Shown here: piece after piece, positions 16,653-26,180 of the stretch
Numbering within the stretch: position 1 is the stretch's first letter
Layout: every line of letters begins with the position of its first letter
Position numbers and translations under genes: made by a program
Notes under the pieces: model-generated
The model's database searches: none
What the model saw: only the letters and a program-made list of their open reading frames with translations
Told to the model about the DNA's origin: nothing
NCBI GenBank assembly: GCA_029261595.1
Contig: JAJDAZ010000002.1
Coordinates: forward strand, 106,174 to 170,173
DNA from: Nitrospinaceae bacterium
GTDB taxonomy: Bacteria; Nitrospinota; Nitrospinia; Nitrospinales; VA-1
Reading direction: 5' to 3'
Length of the DNA stretch: 64,000 nucleotides

Positions 16653-16838
16653 GGTATTTTTTTTGCTTATATCGTTCCGGCATTAATAGTATGATTAAAT
16701 GTCGGCTGGTTTTGGATCAGCCGGGTTTCTCCTGAGCTACGATAAAACTTTATCGAGCCAAATGCATCTAAATTTCTATAGATCATTGATTTTTAAGGTT
16801 ACCTTGAATTTTCCTCAGTTTTTCCACAATTAAGCCCG

Positions 16839-18248
16839 ATGACCGCGACCCAGGAGGACATTTATTCTGAAATTGCGACTTCGCTCACCGAAGCCGGGCT
16901 GTATTCCGTGGACGCAAACGATGGTGTGGCGGAAAATACCTGGCGGATATCCACGGAACCGTATTTTCTATCGGTCAGCGAATTGGAATTCATCGACCGG
17001 CTGGGCCATCACCTGCTCAAGTTTTACTCGGTTCTGAACCAGTTTTACCTGGACAGCGCCAAGGGGAAACTTCCGGGGTGGATCGCTGAATACCTGGATG
17101 CCGGCAAGCCCCAGGATTTGATCGGGTACAGCCGGATGAAGCGGTTCAAGAACGCCCTTCCGGGGATCATTCGGCCCGATCTGATCGTGACAGACCGGGG
17201 TTTTTCAGTGACCGAGCTCGATTCGGTGCCGGGAGGTTTTGGTCTGACAGCCCGTTTGATGTCTCTTTACCAGACGGATGAAAATAATATCATTGGCCAG
17301 GAACATGGCGGGATTCCTGAGTTATTTTACAAAATGGCCACCGCGACGGCGGATTCGGAGAAAGGCGTTCTGGGAATCATCGTCTCCGATGAAGCGGAAG
17401 ATTACCGCAGTGAAATGGTTTATCTGGCCGGTCTCCTGAAGCAAAATGGGGTTGCGGTTTATACCGTGCATCCACGTGAAGTGATTTTCAAGGAAGAGGG
17501 ATTATTTGTTTTAGATGGAGATTCTCTGGTCCGGCTGGATGTGATTTACCGGTTTTTTGAATTATTCGATCTCAAAAATATCCCCAAATCCGAATTATTT
17601 GTATACAGCAACAAAAAAGGCAGGGTCGAAACCACACCTCCTTATAAGCCCTTTCTGGAAGAAAAGCTCAGTTTTGCCTTGTTTCATCATCCCGTACTGA
17701 TTCCATATTGGGAAAAAGCTTTGGGACCCGAAACTTTTACGGCCCTATCTCATCTAATTCCCAAAACCTGGGTCCTCGATAATCGGGAACTACCGCCGCA
17801 TGGCGTGATCCCTGGATTGGCTGTCAATCAGGCGCCGGTCAGGAACTGGCAGGAATTGTTTTCTCTTAGCCAGAAGGAAAGGGAATTTGCGGTCAAGCCC
17901 TCCGGTTTTTCGCCGTTATCCTGGGGAAGCCGGGGAGTGGTCATCGGGCACGATGTTTCCAGCGCTGAATGGCAGGAAACGCTTAAAAACAGTCTGGCCG
18001 GGTTTCCCAATCAACCCTCGATATTGCAGGAGTTTCACAAGGGGAAAACGGTTCTTGGTTCTTATTACCAGCCAGAGACCGGGATGATGACTGAAATGAA
18101 AAGCCGGGTGCGCCTGACGCCATATTATTTTGTGGTGCAGGGAGTGCCCAAATTGGGTGGAATTCTTGCCACCTTGTGCCCGCACGATAAAAAGAAAATT
18201 CACGGCATGTCGGATGCCATCATGGTTCCCTGTGCCGTTCGGGGTTAG
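16839..18248 (+). CDS. Predicted ATP-grasp-like protein of unknown function
   Basis: 469 residues, soluble, no clear named family. The pattern resembles the circularly permuted ATP-grasp or glutathionylspermidine-synthase-like group. There is an acidic, glycine-rich segment TELDSVPGGFGLTARLMSLY at about 126-145, and a C-terminal nucleotide-binding-like part with FAVKPSGFSPLSWGSRGVVIG, then SILQEFHKGK and a final TEMKSRVRLTPYYF. If the assignment holds, it would be an amide or peptide-bond-forming ligase. The glutaredoxin gene starts 44 bases downstream and kamA follows, suggesting a three-gene unit. The fold assignment is a judgement from motif spacing only. Confidence 0.5.
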   Translation: MTATQEDIYSEIATSLTEAGLYSVDANDGVAENTWRISTEPYFLSVSELEFIDRLGHHLLKFYSVLNQFYLDSAKGKLPGWIAEYLDAGKPQDLIGYSRMKRFKNALPGIIRPDLIVTDRGFSVTELDSVPGGFGLTARLMSLYQTDENNIIGQEHGGIPELFYKMATATADSEKGVLGIIVSDEAEDYRSEMVYLAGLLKQNGVAVYTVHPREVIFKEEGLFVLDGDSLVRLDVIYRFFELFDLKNIPKSELFVYSNKKGRVETTPPYKPFLEEKLSFALFHHPVLIPYWEKALGPETFTALSHLIPKTWVLDNRELPPHGVIPGLAVNQAPVRNWQELFSLSQKEREFAVKPSGFSPLSWGSRGVVIGHDVSSAEWQETLKNSLAGFPNQPSILQEFHKGKTVLGSYYQPETGMMTEMKSRVRLTPYYFVVQGVPKLGGILATLCPHDKKKIHGMSDAIMVPCAVRG

Positions 18249-18292
18249 ATCGGGCGATTTGCAGACAGCCCAAATAAGGCAGGAAATTGGAA

Positions 18293-18532
18293 ATGATCAA
18301 ACTATACAACATTGATGGATGCGGTTATTGCGGCATGGTCCGTAGAGTTCTTGAGGAACTCAACGTGGAGTACGAAAAGATAGATGTGCCCTGGCCACAA
18401 ATGCAACGCAAAGAAGTGTATCAGGTGTCCGGGCAATACACCGTGCCGGTACTCGTCGATGGCGATAAAATTTTCGACGATGAGTATGAAATCATTCATT
18501 ACCTGAAGCAAGCCTACCCCGTCAATAATTAA
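18293..18532 (+). CDS. Glutaredoxin-like protein
   Basis: 79 residues with a thioredoxin fold: first strand IKLYNIDGC, redox pair C-G-Y-C in GCGYCGMV, cis-proline TVPVLVDG and a final helix YEIIHYLKQAYP. The sequence also resembles the N-terminal part of glutathione S-transferases. The ATG at 18293 is preferred over a TTG two codons earlier because AGGA lies 8 bases before it. The gene is 17 bases upstream of kamA and 44 bases after the ATP-grasp-like gene. Confidence 0.88.
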   Translation: MIKLYNIDGCGYCGMVRRVLEELNVEYEKIDVPWPQMQRKEVYQVSGQYTVPVLVDGDKIFDDEYEIIHYLKQAYPVNN

Positions 18533-18549
18533 CCAAAAAAAGGGTCAAC

Positions 18550-19695
18550 ATGGAATCGTGGCAAAAACTTTTGAGTAATAGTGTCGTCAAAGTCGAAGAT
18601 TTGCCCTTTCTCCCAGACACCTCGAATGAATACCGGGAAAAACTGAAGAAGGTCTCGAAAGTTTTCCCCATCCGCATCAATTCGTATTTCCTCGACCAGA
18701 TTAAGGAAGAAAACGATCCCATGTGGCGGCAGGTGGTCCCTACTTTGGACGAACTGGATGATTTTCTAAGTGAAGAGGAGTTGTTGGAATCAGACCCCTT
18801 GAATGAAGAAGGAGACATGCCCGTCCCTGAGCTGGTGCATCGTTACCCGGACCGGGTTTTGCTGATGGTCAATAATCATTGCCCGATCATATGCCGGTTT
18901 TGCACCCGCAAGCGGAAAATCGGATTTCCGGGCATTGTCACGCGGGAAACCCTCCGGCAGGGAATCGAATACATTCGTAATCACACCGAAATTCGCGATG
19001 TGATTTTGTCCGGCGGCGACCCGCTTCTGGTTCCTGATAAAGAACTGGATCGCATATTGAGCGAACTTCGCTCGATACCCCATCTGGAAATCATTCGCAT
19101 CGGGACCCGCGTTCCGGGAACATTGCCACAACGGATTACCGAAGATTTATGCTCTATTCTTAAAAAATACCATCCGCTGTATTTCAATATCCACTTCAAT
19201 CACCCGGACGAGATCACGCCGGAAGTGGAGAAAGCCTGTAATATGCTGGCCGATACCGGGATTCCTCTGGGCAGTCAAACGGTTCTTTTGAAAGGCGTGA
19301 ATGACGACGCCGAGGTCATGCGCGAACTCATGGTCAAGCTGTTAAAGATTCGCGTCAAGCCCTATTACATTTACCAGGCGGACATGACTCTGGGAACTGA
19401 TCATTTCCGCACCACCGTCGAGAAAAGCCTGAGTATCATGAAGGATTTGCAGGGTCATATTTCCGGAATGGGTGTGCCTTATTTTGTGATCGACGCTCCC
19501 GGTGGCGGCGGCAAGGTGAGACTGCTTCCCGATATGGTTCTGGAGCACAATGATAAAGAAGTGGTCATAAAAAACTACGAAGGCAAAGTATACCGATATC
19601 CCCAACCCCAGGAAAAAACCGCGCAAAACGGCAAAAAGCCCTCCACCGCCGATGAAGCGGTCGCGGCTGACAATGTCTGTCAGTTATCCGTTTGA
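18550..19695 (+). CDS. kamA: KamA-family radical SAM aminomutase
   Basis: 381 residues. The radical SAM motif is C111-x3-C115-x2-C118 in NNHCPIICRFCTRKRK. The PLP-lysine region is seen in IDAPGGGGKVRLLPD, and a substrate-site segment in VKPYYIYQADMTLGTDHFRT. The family includes lysine 2,3-aminomutase and EpmB, which makes beta-lysine for EF-P. The protein is shorter than clostridial KamA, lacking most of its C-terminal zinc-binding tail, but longer than EpmB. No efp or epmA is in the window, so the substrate stays open. The Ala- and Lys-rich C-terminal end looks dispensable. Confidence 0.88.
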   Translation: MESWQKLLSNSVVKVEDLPFLPDTSNEYREKLKKVSKVFPIRINSYFLDQIKEENDPMWRQVVPTLDELDDFLSEEELLESDPLNEEGDMPVPELVHRYPDRVLLMVNNHCPIICRFCTRKRKIGFPGIVTRETLRQGIEYIRNHTEIRDVILSGGDPLLVPDKELDRILSELRSIPHLEIIRIGTRVPGTLPQRITEDLCSILKKYHPLYFNIHFNHPDEITPEVEKACNMLADTGIPLGSQTVLLKGVNDDAEVMRELMVKLLKIRVKPYYIYQADMTLGTDHFRTTVEKSLSIMKDLQGHISGMGVPYFVIDAPGGGGKVRLLPDMVLEHNDKEVVIKNYEGKVYRYPQPQEKTAQNGKKPSTADEAVAADNVCQLSV

Positions 19696-19932
19696 TCTCA
19701 AAAGTTAAACAATCCCTTTAAAAATAATAAGTTGTTTGGATCCATCGAGTCGTTCCGTGTCTGGTTTTCTCCAGAATCCAAGACCGGGGCGTTCTGTATG
19801 GAGATAATTTTCCAAAAGGGCAGAGGGGGAGTTATCTCTGTAAAATCAATAATTTATTAGACTTAGGCCGGGTTTCGCGTTATATTAATTTGAGGTGAAT
19901 TAGTAGAAACTCCGGATAAATCAATAAATTTC

Positions 19933-21531
19933 ATGGGCCAACGATCATATCCAGTCAACCCGGCATATTGGGTCGCCATCTTTCTGATTTTTGTCGCTTC
20001 CTGTGCCACGCAGGATGAGCTTCGAAAGGCAAAGGAAGAACCTCGCCTTGAAAACCTGGTCGAGGTTCAGCCGGCAACCCCCTCGGAATCCTTAAAGAAA
20101 ACAGATAAAGCCCCTTTATTGGAATTGACCCTCCCTCAACTGGATCTGGTTCCCAAAAAGCCACCAGCAAAAGGTCCACGTTTTTCATTGTCTGCTGAAG
20201 ATGTGGATGTAAAAACCATTCTTTTTGCTCTGTCCAAAAAGATCGATCAAAACATCATGATCGATCCTGTAATTTCTCAAAAAGTGACGCTGAACCTCAG
20301 CAACGTAACGCTTGGCGAAATGCTGGACAACGTATTAAACCCCCTGCATTTGCAATATGTAATTGATGATAAGTTCATTCAGGTGATCCCGCTGGAAATG
20401 CAGACCAGGGTATTTCGTTTGAACTATCTGATCTCCAGGCGAGAAGGGTCCGGGTATTTACAGGCTTCCGTTGGAGCCCCCTTGCGCACCTCGGCGGTTC
20501 CGGGAAACAGCCCCAGTCAGGTGATTTCTTCAGAAGAAACCGACCTCTGGAAAGAGATTTCGTTTGGGCTGGAACGAATGGTGGGGACCCAGGCTTCTTC
20601 GGATAAGGGCATAAAGCATGAGGGTGAGAGAAACCGTTTCACCCAGGGCTATGTTTCGATCAATAAGCAGGCTGGGGTCATCGTTGTTAAGGCTTTTGAG
20701 GAAGATTTACTGCGTGTGGCCAGATATCTGGAAGAGGTGGAAGGTTCTGTTCAAAGGCAGGTGTTTGTGCAGGCGCGAATTGTCAAAGTGGTGCTCAAAG
20801 ATGAGTACAAAACGGGTATCGACTGGAACCGGCTCAACAACATCAAGAATTCTCCCTCTTCCCAGCCGGCAGAAGGAGTTTTGGCCGGCGGCACCGGTCG
20901 GCAGGCCAGGGGATTCCTGAAGGGGGAGGCCGAGCTGAATGAAATGCTCGAGGCGCTTTCCCGTCAGGGGGACTATAGTATTCTCTCCAGCCCAAAAATT
21001 GTCGCACTGAACAACCAGCGGGCGGTGATAAAAGTGGGAACCGAAGACACGGTTTTTGTCCCGGACACGAATTCATCCCCGGGCCAAATGAAGTTTACCC
21101 CGCACCCCGTGGATCTGGGCATCGTTCTGGATGTTCTGCCGCAAATCAACGTCAACGGGGACGTTATCATGAGCGTATTCACCAGTGTGAGGCGGCAGTC
21201 GGGAGAAAGGCAGTCTCCTGACGGACAATACGAAATTCCGGTGGTGGATGTACGTGAGTCGAACAATGTGGTGTTTGCCAGAAACGGCCAGACGGTTGTC
21301 ATCGGCGGAATGATGAAATCAGAGAAGGCGCCCAAAAAAGTATCGACGGCGCCTTTGGCGGATGTTCCCGTCATTGGAAATTGGTTGCACGAAAACAAAA
21401 CGGTTTATGAACAATCCGAACTGGTCATCCTGTTGACCCCGGAGATCATGGTGGGGGAAGCGATTGATGACCGGTGGCGCATGGAAGAGAAGCGGTTGAA
21501 ACGATTCGGGCTAAACAGGAAAACGCATTAA
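19933..21531 (+). CDS. MshL/GspD-family secretin lipoprotein
   Basis: 532 residues. A signal peptide ends in the lipobox VASC, followed by a Lys/Pro/Glu-rich linker. An STN-like domain (about 75-155, VDVKTILFALSKKIDQNIMIDP) precedes a secretin domain (about 260-520) with LNNQRAVIKVGTEDTVFVP, NNVVFARNGQTVVIGGMMK and ELVILLTPEIM. It forms the outer-membrane ring of type II secretion or type IV (MSHA-like) pilus systems. The next two genes encode an ExeA-like ATPase and a GspB/MshN-like protein, which in known systems help secretin assembly. No assembly ATPase, platform protein or pilin is in the window. The 237 bases upstream probably hold the promoter. Confidence 0.9.
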   Translation: MGQRSYPVNPAYWVAIFLIFVASCATQDELRKAKEEPRLENLVEVQPATPSESLKKTDKAPLLELTLPQLDLVPKKPPAKGPRFSLSAEDVDVKTILFALSKKIDQNIMIDPVISQKVTLNLSNVTLGEMLDNVLNPLHLQYVIDDKFIQVIPLEMQTRVFRLNYLISRREGSGYLQASVGAPLRTSAVPGNSPSQVISSEETDLWKEISFGLERMVGTQASSDKGIKHEGERNRFTQGYVSINKQAGVIVVKAFEEDLLRVARYLEEVEGSVQRQVFVQARIVKVVLKDEYKTGIDWNRLNNIKNSPSSQPAEGVLAGGTGRQARGFLKGEAELNEMLEALSRQGDYSILSSPKIVALNNQRAVIKVGTEDTVFVPDTNSSPGQMKFTPHPVDLGIVLDVLPQINVNGDVIMSVFTSVRRQSGERQSPDGQYEIPVVDVRESNNVVFARNGQTVVIGGMMKSEKAPKKVSTAPLADVPVIGNWLHENKTVYEQSELVILLTPEIMVGEAIDDRWRMEEKRLKRFGLNRKTH

Positions 21532-21568
21532 ACGACAACCCTTGCTTTAAAGAAGGTGAATTTGAGCC

Positions 21569-23125
21569 ATGTACGAAAACTTTTATCGATTCAATGAAAA
21601 GCCTTTCAGTCTGACACCGGACCCCAGATTTTTTTTCCTGAGCAAACACCATCAGGGGGCTCTGGACCACATGCTTTACGGCATCAACCAGCGCGAAGGA
21701 TTCATGACCATCGTGGGCGATGTCGGAACCGGTAAAACCACCCTCTGCCGCTGTCTGCTGGACCGGCTCAATGACAATATTCAAGTGGCTTTGATTCTCA
21801 ATCCCATGCTTTCGGACATGGATTTGCTGAGAACCTGCGTTCAGGACCTGGGCGTTCGGCCCGCGCATGTTTACTCCGGGGACACGATTCCTTTGGACAC
21901 TTTCTACGAAGGGGAATTTGTCGAACCCGATTCTCTGCCTCTCCCGATGCCTGAAGAGACCGTGGACATGGGCTGGGTCAATCAGGCCTCGAAAAAGGAA
22001 TTGATCGATGCTTTGAACTCTTTTCTTCTCGTTCAGCACGAGGCGGGCGGGTCCACCGTATTGATCATAGACGAGGCGCAGAACCTTTCATTCGAAGTGA
22101 TGGAACAATTGCGGATTTTATCCAATCTGGAAACGGAAAAAGAAAAACTCCTGCAAATCATATTCGTGGGCCAACTGGAACTGAACGATAAATTAAAGTC
22201 TCCGGAGCTGAAACAACTCAATCAGCGGATCTCGATCCGTTATGAAATCACTCCCTTGTCCAAACCAGAAACGACCCAATACATCAACCATCGGATTCTG
22301 GTGGCGGGCGCGGGTTCCCGCGTGTCGTTCAAGCCGGCGGCGTTTAAAGAAATATTCAAATACTCTCTGGGGTATCCCCGACTGATCAACCTTGTTTGTG
22401 ACCGCGCTCTACTCAGCGGTTATAACGATCAGGTGGATGCGATCGACCGGGCGCAGGTCAATCATGGAATAAAAAGTCTCATGGGGGAAGAAGAAAAGGA
22501 CCATACCCGCGATTATTTTATCCGTTTTCGTTTGCCGGTGATTTTGTCGGCCCTGTTTTTTCTTGCCGGGCTGGCATTTTTTGCTTCTGCCCAATGGGAC
22601 CTTGATTTGAAATCAGAGGCCAAACGCCTGTTGTCGAAGGTCGGCGTCATGCAGGTTATGGAAAAAAAACCAGCGCCTGCGGTGGAATCCAGGACTGTCA
22701 AGAATGCGCTTCCCGCAGAAACAACCCCACTTCAGTCTGTTCCCGAAACCGGGGCAGCGGAACCAGAACCCGAGGCTGTGCCGGTTGAAAAACCCGTGGT
22801 GGAAAGCCAGGAGCCTTTAAAAAAATCCGAGGATGCGCCTCCATCGGCTGAACCCGTTGCCGGCGAAACCGCTCCAAAGGGTGAGGGAATTTTCAGGATT
22901 CAATTATATTCCTTGGCGGAGGAGGCTCAGGCGATCGAAGAGGTGAGGAAATTGAAGGAGGAAGGTTTTAAGGGATACTGGAAAAAGGCGGTCACCCAGG
23001 ACCGGGTCTGGCACATGGTTTATGTGGGTCCTTATAAGGAAGCCCCGCCCGCCAGGATTCATGTGGACGCATTAAAATTTTCCGGGCGGAATCCGATTCT
23101 GTTGTCGGTTGCCAAATCCCGGTAG
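21569..23125 (+). CDS. ExeA/MshM-type AAA ATPase with C-terminal SPOR domain
   Basis: 518 residues. The N-terminal MYENFYRFNEKPFSLTPDPR is typical of ExeA-like ATPases. The Walker A is GDVGTGKT (50-57) and the Walker B is VLIIDEAQ. A single membrane helix (about 313-333, PVILSALFFLAGLAFFASAQ) is followed by a Pro/Glu-rich periplasmic linker and a SPOR-like domain (about 440-518, FRIQLYSLAEEAQAIEEV, VWHMVYVGPY). ExeA of Aeromonas carries a different peptidoglycan-binding domain here, so SPOR is probably the functional replacement that finds peptidoglycan for secretin insertion. An AAGGTG site lies about 10 bases before the ATG. Confidence 0.9.
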   Translation: MYENFYRFNEKPFSLTPDPRFFFLSKHHQGALDHMLYGINQREGFMTIVGDVGTGKTTLCRCLLDRLNDNIQVALILNPMLSDMDLLRTCVQDLGVRPAHVYSGDTIPLDTFYEGEFVEPDSLPLPMPEETVDMGWVNQASKKELIDALNSFLLVQHEAGGSTVLIIDEAQNLSFEVMEQLRILSNLETEKEKLLQIIFVGQLELNDKLKSPELKQLNQRISIRYEITPLSKPETTQYINHRILVAGAGSRVSFKPAAFKEIFKYSLGYPRLINLVCDRALLSGYNDQVDAIDRAQVNHGIKSLMGEEEKDHTRDYFIRFRLPVILSALFFLAGLAFFASAQWDLDLKSEAKRLLSKVGVMQVMEKKPAPAVESRTVKNALPAETTPLQSVPETGAAEPEPEAVPVEKPVVESQEPLKKSEDAPPSAEPVAGETAPKGEGIFRIQLYSLAEEAQAIEEVRKLKEEGFKGYWKKAVTQDRVWHMVYVGPYKEAPPARIHVDALKFSGRNPILLSVAKSR

Positions 23126-23133
23126 GAGACGTC

Positions 23134-25281
23134 GTGAGCCTCATTGCGGACAGTCTGAAAAAAGCGGTCAAAGAAAAGTCTTTGCCTAAATGGGAGGCAG
23201 ACACCAACCCGTTGGGCAAGCGGGAGCTATTAAAACGTCCTGGACTTTTCACGGTCTTTCGGGTTCTCTTATTGATTGTGCTCCCCGCCGCTGTTTTGGT
23301 GTATTTGATTTCCATCGGCGCCTTTGCCTTAAAGAAAGCTCCCGTTGCCAAAAAACCGGATTTGCCGGTTTCAGCGCCTTTGGAAGAGGCCAGGGTTTCG
23401 CCTCGTCAAAAAACTCCTTTGGAAACCCCGCCGGACAAATCCGTGGTGATTCCTGAGGCAAAGGCGAAAGCTGAAACATCCTCAAAGAAGAAAACCATTT
23501 TGCCCAAAGAGGCGAGTGTTCCCCGGGCAACGGTCGCCAAAAAAGTTTCCAAACTACCCCGCTCAAACATAAATCAAAAAGTAGCTTCCAAAAAGGTCAT
23601 TGCTCCGGTTCTGCCAGAGAAAAAAACCGCGAAATCGCCAGAGGCGGCCACGAATGTCCCCAAGGAAAAAAAGGAGACGCCTTCATCATCCAATTTGAAG
23701 GCGGTAAGACCCGAAATTCCAAAAATAGCCGCCGCCGACGAGGTGGGAAAATTTCCGGTACCTGCTCCCGTTGAACGGATGGAAAAACCGCTGGTGGAAA
23801 AAACGGTCGTTGAAAAGAAGGCGGCGCTCCCTGAAGCTCTTCCTGAAGCGATGCCTGAACCGGAACCTGCGCCAGTGGAAATCCCGGATCATGAAATTGC
23901 CATCAACCCGGAATCCACAGCCCGGATCCCGCAAAATCCTGCGGTCCCCATAAAGACTGATTTGGATAAAAAGCCGGAAACTTCTCAAGAGGCTCCCGTC
24001 GCGGAACCTGAGATCATTACCCCGGAACAAACAATGGCCGCCCAACCGGAACCTCCAGCCGAGAAAGCGGCAGAGCCGGTTGTGGAGAAAACAGAAATTT
24101 CTCCCGAACCAAAGCCGGTCGCGGAAGTTGTGGAGAATAAAATTAAGACGCCTTCTCCCGTTGAACTCGTGGAAAAACCGGTCATTAAAAAGAAGGCGGC
24201 GCTTCCTGAAGTGGTGCCGGAACCAGCGCCAGTGGAAATCCCGGATCATGAAATTGCGACCAACCCGGAACCCTTAGCTGAGAAAGCGGCGGAGCCTGTT
24301 GTGGAAAAAACAGAAATCGCTCCCGTTCAAAAACCGCTTCCTGAAGTTGCGGAGAATAAAATTAAGGCTGCCCCTCCCGCCCGGACCATGCCAAAGCCTG
24401 TGGCACAGACAAAGCCCGATCTGGATAAAAAGCCGGAGCCATCAATAGGGGCTCCCGTAGAGGAACCTGAGGTCATTACCCCGGAACAAAAGATGGCCAC
24501 CAAACAGGTACCCCCCGTCAAGTTACCCGAAGAGCGGGTTTTGAAACCCGCGGAAGTGGCTCCAAAAATTGCTGATAAAGTGATTGAAAAACCCGACAAG
24601 CTGACCATCGAAGTTCTAAAGAAAAGCCCGGAAGTCGCCTCATTGCCACCGTCGTCAACAAAACCCGAAATTTCCCGAACCGATCCCACGGGTCAGGAAA
24701 ATGTTTTCAATAACAGCGATTATTTTTTCAATCGAGGGATTTTTTTCCAGCAAGCCAGGGACTGGCAAAAAGCCCTGACCAATTATTCAAGGTCGGAAGA
24801 ATTGGACCCGAACAATCCGGATACCTACAACAACAAGGGAGTGGTGTTGAAGGAAATGGGAAAGTTCGACCAGGCGCTCGATGAATTTCTCCGTGCGGTT
24901 TTTCTCGATGCCGGATACGCCAAGGCGTACAACAATATCGGGGTCGTGTATTATATGCAAAAAAATTATCCCGAAGCGATCCGGCATTATTTGAAGGCCA
25001 TTGACCTCAATCCCAGCAATCTCGAAGCATTTAATAATCTCGCGACTATCTATAAAAAGCAGAATGAAATGGATAAGGCCAGAGGCATTTTAAACCGTGC
25101 CCTTTCCCTGAACCCCGATCATCCCGGCACCAATTATAATTTGGCCGTGCTCTACGAAGAAAGCAGTGAAATCAAACCCGCCCTGCATTTTTACCGGCGG
25201 TTTATCGAGCTTGGGTCGGTGAGTTATCCTTCGCTGGTCAACCAGGTGAAAGAACATCTGGAAGTCATGAAACTGCAATAG
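23134..25281 (+). CDS. GspB/MshN-like membrane protein with Pro/Glu/Lys-rich linker and TPR domain
   Basis: 715 residues. The N-terminal MSLIADSLKKAVKEK matches the first helix of GspB/MshN proteins. A single membrane helix (about 45-66) is followed by roughly 450 residues rich in Pro, Glu, Lys and Ala with internal duplications. The C-terminal 190 residues hold about five TPRs (NGDYFFNRGIFFQQARDW onward in form; PDTYNNKGVVLKEMGKFDQAL, AYNNIGVVYYMQKNYPEAI). It probably spans the periplasm and contacts the secretin, with the ExeA-like ATPase as partner. The GTG start lies 8 bases after the ATPase stop, preceded by TAGGAG. The charged linker is the variable part of the protein. Confidence 0.85.
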   Translation: MSLIADSLKKAVKEKSLPKWEADTNPLGKRELLKRPGLFTVFRVLLLIVLPAAVLVYLISIGAFALKKAPVAKKPDLPVSAPLEEARVSPRQKTPLETPPDKSVVIPEAKAKAETSSKKKTILPKEASVPRATVAKKVSKLPRSNINQKVASKKVIAPVLPEKKTAKSPEAATNVPKEKKETPSSSNLKAVRPEIPKIAAADEVGKFPVPAPVERMEKPLVEKTVVEKKAALPEALPEAMPEPEPAPVEIPDHEIAINPESTARIPQNPAVPIKTDLDKKPETSQEAPVAEPEIITPEQTMAAQPEPPAEKAAEPVVEKTEISPEPKPVAEVVENKIKTPSPVELVEKPVIKKKAALPEVVPEPAPVEIPDHEIATNPEPLAEKAAEPVVEKTEIAPVQKPLPEVAENKIKAAPPARTMPKPVAQTKPDLDKKPEPSIGAPVEEPEVITPEQKMATKQVPPVKLPEERVLKPAEVAPKIADKVIEKPDKLTIEVLKKSPEVASLPPSSTKPEISRTDPTGQENVFNNSDYFFNRGIFFQQARDWQKALTNYSRSEELDPNNPDTYNNKGVVLKEMGKFDQALDEFLRAVFLDAGYAKAYNNIGVVYYMQKNYPEAIRHYLKAIDLNPSNLEAFNNLATIYKKQNEMDKARGILNRALSLNPDHPGTNYNLAVLYEESSEIKPALHFYRRFIELGSVSYPSLVNQVKEHLEVMKLQ

Positions 25282-25402
25282 GCGATTTCCTCGTAATTTC
25301 TTCATAACTTATCTACAATTCCCCGATTGTTAACAGTGACAAGGCAGTGTAAAGTATCTGTCATGCAGACTATGGCCCAGGCGGCGATGAGTGTAGCCTT
25401 TG

Positions 25403-25429
25403 GCGCGGGTTTATTATTATTTCCCGCGC
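25403..25429 (+). other. Hairpin in the leader of the DUF502 gene
   Basis: GCGCGGG (25403-25409) and CCCGCGC (25423-25429) form a 7-base-pair G/C stem with a 13-base A/T loop, followed by GAACTTTTG. It is 43 bases before the DUF502 start and may be a weak terminator for the secretin operon or a leader structure. Confidence 0.4.
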
Positions 25430-25472
25430 GAACTTTTGTGAAGAGGGTTTTGTCGCGTTCCCTGTTAATAAT

Positions 25473-26141
25473 ATGAAACGATTAAGAAAAGCGATCAAGA
25501 AAAATTTAATTGCGGGATTGCTGGTGACCGTTCCCGTCGCCCTGACCTATCTGATTCTGGCCTTTGTCATCCGGAATGTGGACCAGGCGATGGAGCCGGT
25601 GACGACAAAAATATTTGAACCCACCGCGCTCCAATGGATGGCCGAGTATCATATCCCAGGATTGGGATTTGTAATCCTCATTGCGTTCATTGGTCTGGTG
25701 GGTTTGTTTGGGGCCAATTTTTTCGGCAAGGAAATTCTAAAGAGCAGTGAACGTCTGTTAAACACCATTCCTTTTGTTCGGGTGATCTACACCAGTATCA
25801 AAAAAGTGGTGCACACGGTTTCAGAAACCGAGACGCCCTCGTTTCAACACATGGTCCTGCTGACTTATCCCCGCCCGCCTTTAAAAGCGCTGGGGATCGT
25901 TTGCGGAAACGCCAAGGGGGAAATTTCCGAAAAATCCAATGAGGAGGCGATCAATGTGTTCGTTCCGACTTCGCCGAACCCCACCACAGGATTTCTTTTG
26001 ATGGTTGCAAAAAAAGACCTGATTTTTCTGGAGATGACCGTGGAGGAGGGGCTTAAAATGATCATATCCTTTGGCATGGTGAATGCTGGCGCCACCAAAA
26101 AACCGGAGGCCGTCGGCGAGGAATTGGAAGGCGGACCCTAA
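25473..26141 (+). CDS. DUF502 family membrane protein
   Basis: 222 residues. Two membrane helices near the N-terminus (LIAGLLVTVPVALTYLILAFVI at about 14-35 and LGFVILIAFIGLVGLFGANFFG at about 66-87) are followed by a soluble domain with ERLLNTIPFVRVIYTSIKKVVHTVS and the NVFVPTSPNPTTGFLLMV segment typical of the family. Function unknown. The gene converges with motE and follows the secretin gene set at a distance of 191 bases. Confidence 0.9.
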   Translation: MKRLRKAIKKNLIAGLLVTVPVALTYLILAFVIRNVDQAMEPVTTKIFEPTALQWMAEYHIPGLGFVILIAFIGLVGLFGANFFGKEILKSSERLLNTIPFVRVIYTSIKKVVHTVSETETPSFQHMVLLTYPRPPLKALGIVCGNAKGEISEKSNEEAINVFVPTSPNPTTGFLLMVAKKDLIFLEMTVEEGLKMIISFGMVNAGATKKPEAVGEELEGGP

Positions 26142-26180
26142 CGGAATCTTTCCTGCAACCAATGCACGAGTCCTGCCGGT

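Noticed and set aside
23686..24249. A 187-codon Arg/Phe-rich frame opposite the GspB-like linker
   Set aside because: It arises from the Pro/Glu/Lys-rich repeats read in reverse and has no independent support.
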